From Branchiostoma floridae (Eukaryota; Chordata; Leptocardii; Amphioxiformes; Branchiostomatidae): DNA of 64,000 nt. Made by a program: the position numbers and the translations under genes. The stretch lies in assembly GCF_000003815.2 (NCBI RefSeq), contig NW_023365732.1, positions 300,894-364,893 of the forward strand, read 5' to 3'. The notes below the pieces were generated by a model. It was not told the origin of the DNA. It did no database searches and saw only the letters and a list, made by a program, of their open reading frames with translations. Below, one piece after another: positions 45,840 through 57,822 of the stretch (positions are counted from its first letter, which is position 1; the number at the start of each line of letters is the position of its first letter).

Positions 45840-48800
45840 CCATGATTTTGAATCATAACACGATTTGTGGCCAAACTCAGCATTATTTATTGGATAAACA
45901 TATCAACAATGACAGTTAGGATTTCTAAAGGGTAAACAGATAAATAACAGATATACAATTGTGGCCTTTTCTTATAAGCTATATAGCTAATGTTAATAGC
46001 ATGATTGAACATTGGTCAACTGTCCTGTGTACAAGCTAATCAGTTACAAGCAGCTTTTATCATGGATGATATTTAAGAAAGTATTTTATCATCACACACT
46101 ATCTAAACCTATCATCAGTCTCCGTCATTGTGCACTGACAAACAGGCTTTAGAAATTATATACAATATTTTTGCCATACACTATTTGCCCATCACATTTC
46201 ATCTGCAATTAGCCCAGTCTCTACCAGACTCTGGCTTGGTCAAATACTAATAGGGGACTTGAGTAATAGGAGTGAACCAACTGGCAGGCAGATAACTGAA
46301 TAGACTACAAAGGACAGAAATCCCATGGAAACTTATTTGTCCCTACTTGGACAAACTGACATGTCTGCTTGGAAGTTGGAGACTACAATAACTTAAGCAC
46401 TCAGTTAAGAATTTGCAATGTACTTACTGTGTACTGTAACAGTTGTATCATATATTGTGTGCAACATCCAAACTATGCTGTCACTGTTAACAAATGTAAA
46501 AAGCAAAATGTGCAACTATGATCAAGATGAATGAAAGAAACAGTAACATGACACTGAAATGCAGTGCATTAATGACCTATGAAAGACTTATGTAACATTT
46601 AATGGGGCCTGTATTGTTTTACACTTTGCCAACATGATCCTATTACTAGTATTAGCATCATGGGATGCTACATGTTTATTCAAGCAACAATTCATCATTT
46701 TCGAAACTTCATAGATTGGGGAATTAATAAGTTCATAACAGATTAAAAACAACCCAGTGATCTGGCTAAGAAATCCATTTCCTTTGGAGAAGGGTGAGGG
46801 TCAGATGCATGTCAGGGCTCAAAATACCACCTGTATATGCAGGTACAAGCATATTGTATGGGACCTGTGTAGGTACAATGTAATTCTGACAATTATGTAA
46901 AATGTATCATAATCACACGGTTCATACAATCACACAACAGTGAAACACAATTTGCTTCATACTGGAAGTCTTCAAAGCTATGAAGATTTTAGTGGCCCTT
47001 AGGTTAACAGCAATCACATAAAAGAACAAAGTTGTTGTCAATAAAGATATTGAAATACAGATGAGTAAACTTTTAAAGTCCAGCCAAACTGTGAACACCT
47101 GAGTTACTAGTACATTCTGTGGAACTGCGTACAGACATCCTCTTGTCATCTATATTCAAGTCCACTGCTGCGAAGCACTCCTTGTAGGGTCCAAACAAGC
47201 ACAGGCTGCCTTCTTCTGTGTCTGAATGCTGAACTTCTTGGCATGAGTTTGGAGTCCTTTGTGTGGTGAGTCAGTTCCTACATGATAAAACAAAAGTATC
47301 ACAGAATGTAAATCTATGTGTGGAAATCTAGCCTATTTAAATTTGCAACTGAAGGGTAGTCCCCATGTGTACTGAAAATTGATAAATATAGAATACAACA
47401 ACATGGTGTACCAGCCTGACTGGGTCAAGCGATCCGACCCGTGGGAGGGCTGGGACTGAGAGTAATGCCGAATACATTGTGTTGTATTTTTCATGTAAAT
47501 TTCATGTCGTCATACCTGGGCCACGATATTGGTCGATACGGGTGTTCTGGACCGGGCAATGAAAAGCTGTATCACACAGGCTTCCATCGAACACTTCAAA
47601 CGTACTCTACCCACACCGAGGGCGGCGTGGTCTAAAATTCGAATACCTGATTCAGACGTTATTATTGCTGCTGTAACTGTTTTTGTTCGAGGACACCAAA
47701 TTTTTTTAAACTTCTGGCGCGTTTTGCATCGAAACTTGTGTTTTCTCAGGTAGGTATGTTACAAATAAAATAAAACATGGTGTATTTCACATCATCCTCG
47801 GTCCCACCCCTCCTACGGGTCGGATCACCTTCCGGCCTTCGGGTGATCCTGGTACCTTAGGTGATACAGAATACTCCGTGTTGTATTCTATACATGTATA
47901 TCATATCCAGGTCGGAAAACTCCCAATTTAATTGCTAAACTACTCATAAAAAGGATAAAACTCGCTACATTGTTTCAACCTGCACGGTGCCAACAACTCT
48001 ATTCTTTAAATAACATCAATTCGAGAAAAATTCGAACAAAAGAACTCCATTCGCTTGAGTTGAGTATGTTCTATTCAATTGATGGAAACCTGTCTAATAC
48101 AAATAAAAAGCCTGTGTGATACGGAAAATCATCATCCGGTCTGGAACACCCCTATCAAATGTTATCAGGTATGACACAAATAAAAAATATATACACAGCA
48201 ATCAAGGAACATGTCACACGATTTTGACATAACTGGGGTAGTTGTGCTTCGTCCCATCACAACAACTAACTAAAACCAGACTAAGCAGAATCATGATAAC
48301 GGCCTGCCTCGGTAAACACTGAAGTGTGCCAATGATGATATTGGTCATGCAGGACTGTAGTTTTGAGGCTTACCTATGGAGTGTGTAGCAGCATTGAAGT
48401 ACTCAGCAGCTAAACTTCTGGCTGATCCTTGCTTTACTTCTGGCTATCCACCCTCACAACTTGTGCTGCATGTCTGAAGGAGGTATCTACTGCAGCTGTA
48501 CTGGAGGCATATAAAAAGGGAAATAATGACACAATCAGATCCAGCCATCCCTGAATTTAATACATACACACCGTGACTTAAATCCATACCTTAAATATAA
48601 TAGTCATCAAATTAGTGACCAAACAACTGTCAGTTACTGAACAGTGTTCAAATTGTTAAAGGTTAGCCCTTGATAATAATAGTCACAACTAGATCGACAG
48701 CCTTGGCTGTGTGATGCCAGCCATGATTTGAACGAATACATGAATAAATATATTTAAATATGTATAGTACTAGTATAATCTATTAAATATAATCATTTGG

Positions 48801-49930
48801 AAGCATTAATTTAATCCTACTGGTTTCAAGTTTAACAGTATGTATGTGACTACAAATTAATTCTCTTATCAACGCACAATTATTCACCCATCAAGTGCTG
48901 TTGCTGTTTTGTATCATAAAACCAGATACTAAATGCCTGTTGTCCAATACATTTTCCTATTAAATGGGGGAGGGGGGCAGGTTAGTTGGAGACAAATTTG
49001 TTTCTAACGATTACATGTCAATAACAAAACAAGTGGGAAAAGCAAAAGCGAACCTACTTTTTGCTTAAAAAACGAAGCACACTGAAAGGCAAGCACAGTC
49101 TATATATTTTCTACTCACCGAAGTACACGTTGGATCCTGCGGGAGGGGTGCGCCGCCCAGGGTGGGAGGGGGGCGGCCGCCAAACGTACAACTAAAACAT
49201 CATTCACGATAATTTTCCGTCCGTTTGAGCTTACACCATATTCCCCCTACACTCACAAGCCTCTCCCAAATTGCTGACCGACCATAGCAGACTCCTTGTG
49301 CCATTTGTAGCGTAGAAAGCGATACGTAAAACCCCGTAGTCATGTCTGATCTCATATCTCGTAACGACTTTTTGTAATTGTCCCGCCCGGCGCATGGTGC
49401 GCATGCGTTTCCGACGGTCCAATCAGATCGTTGTATTTCTGTGGCCTTTAGGATGTTGACCCTGAGGTCAGAAGTTGACCTTTTAGGACCCAATACAGCA
49501 TGAAGTCCATGAGGGACATTTGTGACACAATGTGTAAAGCTTATAAGGCCTTCCTTCCTTGGTTAGATTCAAGTTTGCTTTACAGCATCTGTTTAAAGAT
49601 TGACCTGTTATCTTTTGGATTTTTCACTGTAGATTTTAGAGTTGTTTTAACTAAAAGCTGTGACCTTTGTTATTTATCACAAACTGTGTAGCATATAAAT
49701 ACATAAGATCTGTGATTGTGAACTGTCTTGAGTTTTAACTGAAGCATTTTTCTTCATAAATATATAAGGGGCCCGTTATGTAATTCTAAGTATGGTAAAC
49801 AATCATGGTAAAATACTTATTAATAGAGACTCATTCATGAATGAACTACACCTACAATTTCACTCAAGGCCTAAAAAGCTAGTCGACTGGTAATGATGAC
49901 TGTGTTCAACTTTTATGCTCTGTCCCCAAT
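45840..49930. other. Interior of the 6.9-kb element
   Basis: Mostly AT-rich DNA without a recognised gene. Minus-strand splice-like signals exist: donor 'cg/gtgag' at 49,119, and a block 48,500-48,374 with 'cctccag' before and 'gtaagc' after. The minus-strand stretch 47,262-47,070 has an open frame containing EEGSLCLFGPYKECFAAVDL. A GC-rich patch lies at 49,120-49,440. A short inverted repeat around 'gatccgacccgtgggagg' borders 47,430-47,828. These could be captured exons, but they do not join into a coherent frame by eye. Confidence 0.35.
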
Positions 49931-49937
49931 ACTATTA

Positions 49938-51985
49938 TCTCAGGGCGGTGAGGACGTGTTCTATACCCTTTGGGTGCCCCCAACCTGACATAACTCTTAT
50001 CTCAGGGCAGTGAGGTGTTCTGTACACTGTGGGTACCCTCGCCCTGGGATAACTCTTATCTCAGGGCGGTGTGGTGTTCTGTACACTGTGGGTACCCTCG
50101 CCCTGGGATAACTCTTATCTCAGGGCGGTGTGGTGTTCTGTACACTGTGGGTACCACCGCCCAGGGATAACTCTTATCTCAGGGCGGTGGTGTGTTCTGT
50201 ATACTGCGAGTACCCTCGCCCTGACATAACTCTTATCTCAGAGCGGTGGGGTGTTCTGTACACTGTGGGTACCACCGCACCCCTATATAAGGCCTTATAC
50301 CAGGGTCCATCCCTGACAATGTAATACATGCACCCCTATAGAAGGCCTTATACCAGGGTCCATCCCTAACAATGTAACACATGTACCCCTATAACTCTTA
50401 TCTCAGGGCGGTGTGGTGTTCTGTACACTGTGGGTACCCTCGCCCTGGGATAACTCTTGTCTCAGGGCGGTGTGGTGTTCTGTACACTGTGGGTACCCTC
50501 GCCCTGGGATAACTCTTATCTCAGGGCGGTGTGGTGTTCTGTACACTGTGGGTACCCTCGCCCTGGGATAACTCTTATCTCAGGGCGGTGTGGTGTTCTG
50601 TACACTGTGGGTACCCTCGCCCTGGGATAACTCTTACCTCAGGGCGGTGTGGTGTTCTGTACACTGTGGGTACCCTCGCCCTGGGATAACTCTTATCTCA
50701 GGGCGGTGTGGTGTTCTGTACACTGTGGGTACCCTCGCCCTGGGATAACTCTTATCTCAGGGCGGTGTGGTGTTCTGTACACTGTGGGTACCCTCGCCCT
50801 GGGATAACTCTTATCTCAGGGCGGTGTGGTGTTCTGTACACTGTGGGTACCCTCGCCCTGGGATAACTTTTATCTCAGGGCGGTGTGGTGTTCTGTACAC
50901 TGTGGGTACCCTCGCCCTGGGATAACTCTTATCTCAGGGCGGTGTGGTGTTCTGTACACTGTGGGTACCCTCGCCCTGGGATAACTCTTATCTCAGGGCG
51001 GTGTGGTGTTCTGTACACTGTGGGTACCCTCGCCCTGGGATAACTCTTATCTCAGGGCGGTGTGGTGTTCTGTACACTGTGGGTACCCTCGCCCTGGGAT
51101 AACTTTTATCTCAGGGCGGTGTGGTGTTCTGTGCACTGTGGGTACCCTCGCCCTGGGATAACTCTTATCTCAGGGCGGTGTGGTGTTCTGTGCACTGTGG
51201 GTACCCTCGCCCTGGGATAACTCTTATCTCAGGGCGGTGTGGTGTTCTGTACACTGTGGGTACCCTCGCCCTGGGATAACTCTTATCTCAGGGCGGTGTG
51301 GTGTTCTGTACACTGTGGGTACCCCCATCCTGACATAACTCTTATCTCAGGGCAGTGAGGTGTTCTGTACACTGTGGGTACCCTCGCCCTGGGATAACTC
51401 TTATCTCAGGGCGGTGTGGTGTTCTGTACACTGTGGGTACTCTCGCCCTGGGATAACTCTTATCTCAGGGCGGTGTGGTGTTCTGTACACTGTGGGTACC
51501 CTCGCCCTGGGATAACTCTTATCTCAGGGCGGTGTGGTGTTCTGTACACTGTGGGTTACCCTCGCCCTGGGATAACTCTTATCTCAGGGCGGTGTGGTGT
51601 TCTGTACACTGTGGGTACCCTCGCCCTGGGATAACTCTTATCTCAGGGCGGTGTGGTGTTCTGTACACTGTGGGTACCCTCGCCCTGGGATAACTCTTAT
51701 CTCAGGGCGGTGTGGTGTTCTGTACACTGTGGGTACCCTCGCCCTGGGATAACTCTTATCTCAGGGCGGTGTGGTGTTCTGTACACTGTGGGTACCCTCG
51801 CCCTGGGATAAACTCTTATCTCAGGGCGGTGTGGTGTTCTGTACACTGTGGGTACCACCGCCCAGGGATAACTCTTATCTCAGGGCGGTGGTGTGTTCTG
51901 TATACTGCGAGTACCCTCGCCCTGACATAACTCTTATCTCAGAGCGGTGGGGTGTTCTGTACACTGTGGGTACCACCGCACCCCT
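49938..51985. repeat. 59-bp minisatellite, about 32 units
   Basis: The unit runs 'cagggcggtgtggtgttctg' then 'tacactgtgggtaccctcgc' then 'cctgggataactcttatct'. Block 1 covers 49,938-50,280 and block 2 covers 50,395-51,985. Most central units are identical. Open frames through it arise because 59 is not a multiple of three and the unit lacks stops in some frames; they are not genes. Confidence 0.95.
50275..50395. repeat. 55-bp repeat units interrupting the minisatellite
   Basis: Two units, 'cacccctatataaggcctta' followed by 'taccagggtccatccct'. The same units, with the same variant 59-bp copies before them, end the array at 51,975-52,165. One end of the array has therefore been copied into the other or duplicated with it. 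Confidence 0.9.
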
Positions 51986-52499
51986 ATATAAGGCCTTATA
52001 CCAGGGTCCATCCCTGACAATGTAATACATGCACCCCTATAGAAGGCCTTATACCAGGGTCCATCCCTAACAATGTAACACATGTACCCCTATATAAGGC
52101 CATAAAAGAGGGCCCATCCCTGACAATGCAATAGATGTACCCCTGTTTAAGGCCTTATATCAGGGTGCATTACCAGCATTTACCCGTATTTATCCAAATT
52201 TACCGGGTAAATATGTGCTAAATTTGGGTAAATATTGTACATCAGATTTACCAGGTATTTACACACCAATGGTAAGTTTGGTAAATCCGATATTTCATGC
52301 AGTGGTTACCGCGTAGTGAGGACGCTATGTCGTCGGGATGCCAAGCTGCAAGGCACAGCCACCCGCGAGCGACATACTGCACAGGCCGCCCAGTACTAGT
52401 CCTCTTACCCTGAACGGGAACATGCCGTAATTATGACCACCAATCTTCGGGGGCATGTACCCAGTCCTCCCGGCGACTGTTGTTTCCTTTCAACAAGGA

Positions 52500-53800
52500 G
52501 GTTAAATATTTAATTTCCTTGCTTTCAACGCTACCTCTCCAACATCTTTTTCTGTAACTATCAATCTCCACCTCTGTAAAGAAAGTTCAGAGAGTTTTCT
52601 GAAAAGTAAGCTCAAAGGCAAAGGTAACGGAACGATATCGGTAACATACGATACTACTGGAAAAAGTAAACGCTACCTTTCCGACATCTTTCTTGCACCT
52701 GTACATAGCATCTTTTTGTGTAAAGTGAGCTCAATGGTAACGTAAAGACATTGGAAAGATACCATATGTTCCATGAGGATATTTTGATTTTCCTGGTTTC
52801 GTCAAACACGCTAACACAGAATGAGTTATTCAGGCGAGGTCGCTACTTTAGTGAGAGGCGCATGTGGTATATTGAGTGGAAAATACTCGTAATTTGGTAA
52901 AAGCAATGCCTCTTTTAAGAATAATAATTAACGCTACCTTTCCGTTTGCACCTATACATTCCAAAAATTGTATCTGCTATATGTAAGTTTTAACCAGGAG
53001 CAAATGTTGCTTATCTTGGTTAAACTCAACACGTTAACACAGCAGGGGCTATTCAGGCGAAGCTGCTGCGTTAGTGAGGGCGCATGTGGTATATTGAGCG
53101 GAAAATAATGCCTCTTCTTCAAATAATGATTAACGCTACCTTTCCGACATCTTTTTTCCACCTATACATAAAAAGGGGGGAGGTTTGCTTAAACCTCCCC
53201 CCTTTTATGTAAAGTCAGCTCAAATGTAACGGAAAGACATCGGAAAGATTGTATCTGTTATATGTAACTTTCACAAAGGAGATTTGCTTTTCTTGGTTAA
53301 ACTTAACACGCAAACACTATTCATTTGAAGCCGCTGCTTAAGTGAACGGCGCATGTGGTATATTGAGCGGAAAATACTCTTAATTTGGTAAAAGCAATGC
53401 CTCTTCTTCAAGTAATGATTAACGCTACCTTTCCGACATCTTTTTTCCGCCTATACATAAAAGGGGGGAGGTTTGCTTAAACCTCCCCCCTTTTATGTAA
53501 AGTCAGCTCAAATGTAACGGAAAGATATCGGAAAGATTGTATCTGTTATATGTAGCTTTCACACAGGATATTTACTTTTCTTGGTTAAACTAAACACGCA
53601 AACACAGCAGGAGCTATTCATTTGAAGCCGCTGCTTTATTGAACGGCGCATGTGGTATATTGAGTGGAAAATACTCTTAATTTGGTAAAAGCAATGCCTC
53701 TTCTTAGAAATAAACGCTACCATACCTATACATAAAAGGGGGAGGTCTCCATAGACCTATACTGATAAGAGTATGTAAAATGAGATCAATTGTAACGGAA
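52500..53800. repeat. Right subterminal repeats of the 10.4-kb element
   Basis: About six units of about 280 bp with 'aacgctacctttccgacatc', 'ggaaagattgtatctgttat' and 'gcgcatgtggtatattgag'. Two units carry a strong hairpin (53,166-53,210 and 53,455-53,498). Confidence 0.85.
53455..53498. repeat. 44-bp perfect hairpin
   Basis: The arm ACATAAAAGGGGGGAGGTTT, loop gctt and the exact inverse arm. A near-copy with one extra A is at 53,166-53,210. Confidence 0.92.
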
Positions 53801-54595
53801 GGGCAATGAAAATATATCATCTCCTATTGGTAATTTCCACCTTAGAGAACCACGAAAATAAAAAAAAGGCGAAGGTTAACTGATTGTATGTGAACGTATG
53901 GTCGGTTCAAAGCCTGTAGATGTTTTCTGTACATAAGCAATACCCGTTTCATATACGGCGCATATAAGGATGCTTAAAGGTTATGTAAAGATATTACATG
54001 TATTTAATCTGCCTTAACGAATACGGAAAGGTTACGGAAATGTAAAACCATGGTGTCCGTGGTCTTTACGATACCGTAAACTCTGCGGAAATATTTTCCC
54101 ACCTTTAGGCTACATTTAAGTATCTCGGAAAGTATGCTTAAATATTCGTTTTCGTGCTGTGATTTTCGCCTGTTCTAAAAAAATCACCTCCTTGGAGGCT
54201 CCACTCAGGTCCGGAAATTGTCGACCCAAAGGGCCAGGGTCTGTTTGTTGTAAAACTCGCCAAAACGCGTTGATTTTGTAGTAAATGGTTCTTCTACACA
54301 TTCGTCTTGCTTTGCATCTTGCAATATGACCATGATATATATAACTTTATTGCACAACAATTGTACAAGGTACAAAGTATGGCATCTACATAACTACAGT
54401 TCTATAGCTTAACTTAAGGTTTATCTAACTAATACAGGGGTTGTAGTATGGGATAAGTTTTCTTACAATCATTGGAGGCTTTTACAATTATTGAAGGAAT
54501 TTCTGATTTCTACACATTCTTTGATATATTTTCCTATATCTGCCATGCAGGGATTATCACAAGTCATGATGTATTTGAATGATATGACTACTGTC

Positions 54596-54756
54596 CAAGC
54601 AGAGGTTAGTCTCCGGCTGTCATTTAAACGTTTTCTAGAAGTTTTTATGATGTTTTCTTGATGTCTCACGGTCGAAAAGAGAACAGTAAAAAAAAGAGAG
54701 CCTGATAAAAACGCCTAAACAATTCGTCAAAACAGCCGGAGCCTAACCTCTGCTTG
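54596..54756. repeat. Inverted-repeat (MITE-like) element, second copy
   Basis: Paralogue of 5528-5707, with arms CAAGCAGAGGTTAG and CTAACCTCTGCTTG and a shortened interior. Confidence 0.6.
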
Positions 54757-54787
54757 TATAATATGATACGACGAACACACCATCAAA

Positions 54788-55009
54788 ATGCGTCAGCATC
54801 AAAGGAGGGCATTATTGTGGATAGGTACTAGTATACAATCGGCGAGGGGGTGTTATGCTTGCACAGTTGTACGAAAGTCTGTCGACGGCCAGCGAGTATT
54901 GCCCAGACAACTTCGAATATTCAAAGAGTTAGTCGACGTTCTATCCAGAACTATGAGAGAAATAGGAGAGGAGTTGAGGTCAGTTCGATTGCCAAATCAT
55001 GTATGTTGA
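54788..55009 (+). CDS. Small conserved open frame, second copy, doubtful gene
   Basis: Paralogue of 5739-5969, 73 codons. It gains one codon and ends early after VRLPNHVC because of a one-base difference. It may be only untranslated sequence. Confidence 0.18.
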   Translation: MRQHQRRALLWIGTSIQSARGCYACTVVRKSVDGQRVLPRQLRIFKELVDVLSRTMREIGEELRSVRLPNHVC

Positions 55010-55247
55010 GACTGCCCTTTAACTTATTCTTATCACAGTCATATATCATTCACAGTCCATGGAACCATATTGTCTAAAAGTGTACTTCTTTGATCGTTCC
55101 TGTCAATATATTAGATATCGGTTACTTTAGCTGAATCTGCCAAGATGAACAATACAACCTACATGTGCCTCCTGCAAATAAAGACTTGTTGTTTCTTTTG
55201 ATACACCGTGTTCTGTGGTTTATTTATTGATTCGTCTGGCTAAAATA

Positions 55248-55347
55248 NNNNNNNNNNNNNNNNNNNNNNNNNNNNNNNNNNNNNNNNNNNNNNNNNNNNN
55301 NNNNNNNNNNNNNNNNNNNNNNNNNNNNNNNNNNNNNNNNNNNNNNN
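55248..55347. other. Assembly gap (100 N)
   Basis: Exactly 100 N, the usual placeholder for a gap of unknown size. Homology changes from the TPR 3' flank to the hydrolase 5' flank across it. Confidence 0.99.
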
Positions 55348-55418
55348 CTCCTGTAACCCGATACTTTGCCGAATGTGCCTAGCAACGGGAAAGGATACCC
55401 TAGCAACCGACCGCCGTA
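55348..55418 (-). mobile_element. CACGG-family transposon, partial copy 4
   Basis: The end of the inverted element, matching 11,927-11,998 ('ctcctgtaacccgatacttt' to 'gaccgccgta'). The rest is lost in the gap. Confidence 0.8.
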
Positions 55419-55802
55419 AAAGACTTTTTATGAATGTCTACCAAAATGTAAGTCATTGTGAGCATTACTTTGCGGGCAACGTCTTCGTATATTTCATGGA
55501 ATAAGTAACACCACCCACACTGTTCACAGTTCACACTTATTTACTACGGGACTTTAACTGTCCCCTCCCCACAGGAGAGGCCGGTTGGATGTTGGCTGGG
55601 CCGCTTTAAGCGAGATTTATATTGCTCTCGTCACTTACCTACTGAATTTCAAAAGGACATTGACTAGAAAGTAGTCAAATGACCACAATGATTTGAAATT
55701 TGGTGGTCATTGATAAAATACTAAAATTATATGATGATGATGCCCCGAAATTTGAGTTGTGCACCTTTTTCTGGGTGACGCCGAGAACTTAGTATTGTAT
55801 TT

Positions 55803-55840
55803 GGTGCCCAACGCCTTGGACATGACCAGGTACATATTTA
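55803..55840 (+). pseudogene. Relic of beta-lactamase-like exon 3
   Basis: 'ggtgcccaacgccttggaca' with 'tgaccaggtacat', the counterpart of 12,388-12,420. Confidence 0.6.
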
Positions 55841-55954
55841 TTTGATTGATTTATTTCTCATATTATTTTATTTTCTCAATTGCTAAGCAATGCTTTCCAT
55901 GAAGACCCTGGGTACACGTATACACAGAGTTTACACACAATACAATATATATGT

Positions 55955-57033
55955 CACAGGGGAGATTGGAATCCAGGGGGATTCGGAATCCTCCTGGGGG
56001 AGATTGGAATTCCAATCTCCCCTAGGGGAGATCAGAATTCCAATCTCCCCTAGGGGAATCTGGAATCCTCCTAGGGGAGATTGGAATTCTTCTGGGGCTA
56101 GCTCGCCTATAGTACAGACGTACCTTGTTCTTTCTTAGTTAACGATTGTGATTGTTTTAGCGGTTGTTTTAAATGCTTCTCGTCTCTAAATTTCATGTTG
56201 CGGGTTTGGTCCTGGTGGTTTTCAATGTTGTGAAAACGCCATTAAACTTTACTAAGCCCACTCAATCTCAGTCTCATTCAATCTCAGAGAGCAGATAATT
56301 GAGTAGAAGTGTGCATTGAGTAAAGTCGGAGAAGTGACTCCAGTGTAGTCTTCGGTGAAGTTAACATAGAAGTAACACAAGTAGGCTTGAGAGTAGTTGG
56401 TAATGAGTCAGTAGGTTTGCATTAATACTAAATAAAATCAACTGTTTATCAAAAAAGTATTGCTGTTTCCTACATGTTAGCATCATTTAAGATTGGATCA
56501 GGGTTTGTCCTAGGACAGATCCTGATTGCAATCTACATACTAGTAGAATCGCCAATTGTCCTAGGACAGATCCCGATCGCAGTCTGTTTCCTACATCTTC
56601 GCATCATTTGAGTTTGGATCGGAGGTTGTCCTAGGACAGATTGAGATCACAGAATAGAATTGGGAATTCCAGTCTGTCCCAGAACAATCCACAATTGCCC
56701 AAACAAATAAGATGAACGACTTGACCAGATGGCTGTCACCATAGTTGCAATATAGCAGGTGGCACGACAAAAGAACAGTAAAAAATATGGAGTATTTTAC
56801 CTAGAATAGCTTGTACTGATGAATGTAGGCTTTACAATCCCTAAGGTGGAATTGATTAAAAGTGGTGAAATGGTTTAATCTACGTTCCCAAACAAGTTCA
56901 TCAAAGATTGTTCTGGTAGAATTCCAATTTCTCCTTAGCTAGGAGAATTCTGCCAATTTCCCCTAGGGGAGATTAGAATTCCAATCTCCCCTAGGAGAAA
57001 TCCGAATCCCCCTGTATTCTAATCTCACCTGTG
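55955..57033. mobile_element. 1.08-kb inverted-repeat element upstream of gene C
   Basis: Ends CACAGGGGAGATTGGAAT and, in reverse, CACAGGTGAGATTAGAAT, flanked by atatatatgt on both sides (55945-55954, 57034-57043; low complexity, so the true duplication may be shorter). The left end carries palindromic 'ggagattggaattccaatct' units. The middle has three 'tgtcctaggaca' palindromes (56,506, 56,557, 56,629). The 12.5-kb block lacks it. Confidence 0.75.
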
Positions 57034-57349
57034 ATATATATGTGTATAACCTTAGTAAAGACAAGTCCATCGTACAAATCAAAATCATACCAATTCTCAT
57101 ATTCATTATCAGTGCCAAGTAGTATATCGTATAATCACTGATCTTTTCAGAAGTAAGTTTTTAGACGTTTCTTGAAAGAGCTGTCAGTCGTGGCCACTCT
57201 AGCCGAAGTTGGTAGTTCATTACAAGCAAATACACCTCTTTGAAAATTTTCTACGGCCGGATTCGAGTCTGACTTAGGGAAGCTGCAATGATATACAGTA
57301 TTTGTATTGTACCTAGTTGCATAGGAGTGAGACACTCTATCAAATATTT

Positions 57350-57565
57350 GAAGTACATGAACTTCGACATCAGCGGGGGAGGGGGGCACTCTGTTTTCGC
57401 AGATGTAGGCCTCTGAAGTTATATCATTTGGCAAGGTAAGTATATAGTGTTCAACGCCTTGAACGTGGCAGGTACACATGAACTTCCACGTCCCCATGCC
57501 AGAGGGGGAGTGACACGGCGGCCCGCATGGTGGTCCCGGAGGACACCTTACGTCAGACCCAAAAA
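57350..57565 (+). pseudogene. Relics of beta-lactamase-like exon 3 upstream of gene C
   Basis: 'aagtacatgaacttcgacat' at 57,351 and 'tcaacgccttgaacgtggca' to 'tggtcccggaggacacctta' at 57,450-57,553, frame-shifted. Same arrangement as before genes A and B. Confidence 0.7.
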
Positions 57566-57822
57566 TGTCAGTCAATGAAGCTGGTATGTTATTACATGTG
57601 AACCCAGATGTCAGTGTGTGTAGCTTTAACGTTGGCCCATAGTGATGATCTCCTAGCCTGCATGTGTACGGCCCCATGAGAAACATGAGAGTCCAAAGCT
57701 GTTACAAAGTCCACAAAGGCACACCCATAAGGTCACAATGAGTCATAAACTCGTGACCCAACAAACACAGACTGTTTGTTCCAAGCTTACAACCCATACT
57801 CATAGGTCTACAGTAGCGTAAG

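Larger units (their letters stand above)
45376..52304. mobile_element. 6.9-kb CACTG-ended transposon nested in the 10.4-kb element
   Basis: Left end CACTGCATGAAA and, in reverse, the right end CACTGCATGAAA are identical, flanked by gtt (45373-45375, 52305-52307). Subterminal repeats of 'atttacc' and its inverse fill 45,395-45,830 and 52,165-52,285. CACTG ends with a 3-bp duplication again indicate a CACTA/EnSpm-type element. It carries a 59-bp minisatellite and no recognised transposase. Confidence 0.88.
43782..54161. mobile_element. 10.4-kb CACAG-ended transposon in the 3' flank of TPR gene 2
   Basis: Left end CACAGCACGAAA and right end TTTCGTGCTGTG are exact inverses, flanked by att (43779-43781, 54162-54164). 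The paralogous empty site is at 5086-5088. Subterminal regions are packed with TTTCCG-type repeats: a roughly 190-bp tandem pair at 43,834-44,218 on the left, and about six 280-bp units on the right. CAC ends, 3-bp target duplication and subterminal repeats fit CACTA/EnSpm elements. No transposase gene was found, and 6.9 kb of the length is a nested element. Confidence 0.88.
54162..55247 (+). other. 3' flank of TPR gene 2 beyond the insertion
   Basis: Matches 5086-5995 and 6600-6725. It holds the second copy of the 180-bp inverted-repeat element (54596-54756), the small open frame (54788-55009) and AATAAA at 55177-55182. If the poly(A) site is used, the 3' UTR of gene 2 would span the 10.4-kb element. 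Confidence 0.5.

Noticed and set aside
49938-51985. CRISPR-like array
   Set aside because: Units are contiguous without unique spacers, and the genome is animal.
51416-52025. Repetitive open frames in the 59-bp minisatellite
   Set aside because: The unit length is not a multiple of three, frames cycle, and no start or splice context exists.
57147-57686. 179-codon minus-strand frame upstream of gene C
   Set aside because: Antisense to exon 3 relics and flank sequence; broken in the equivalent regions before A and B.
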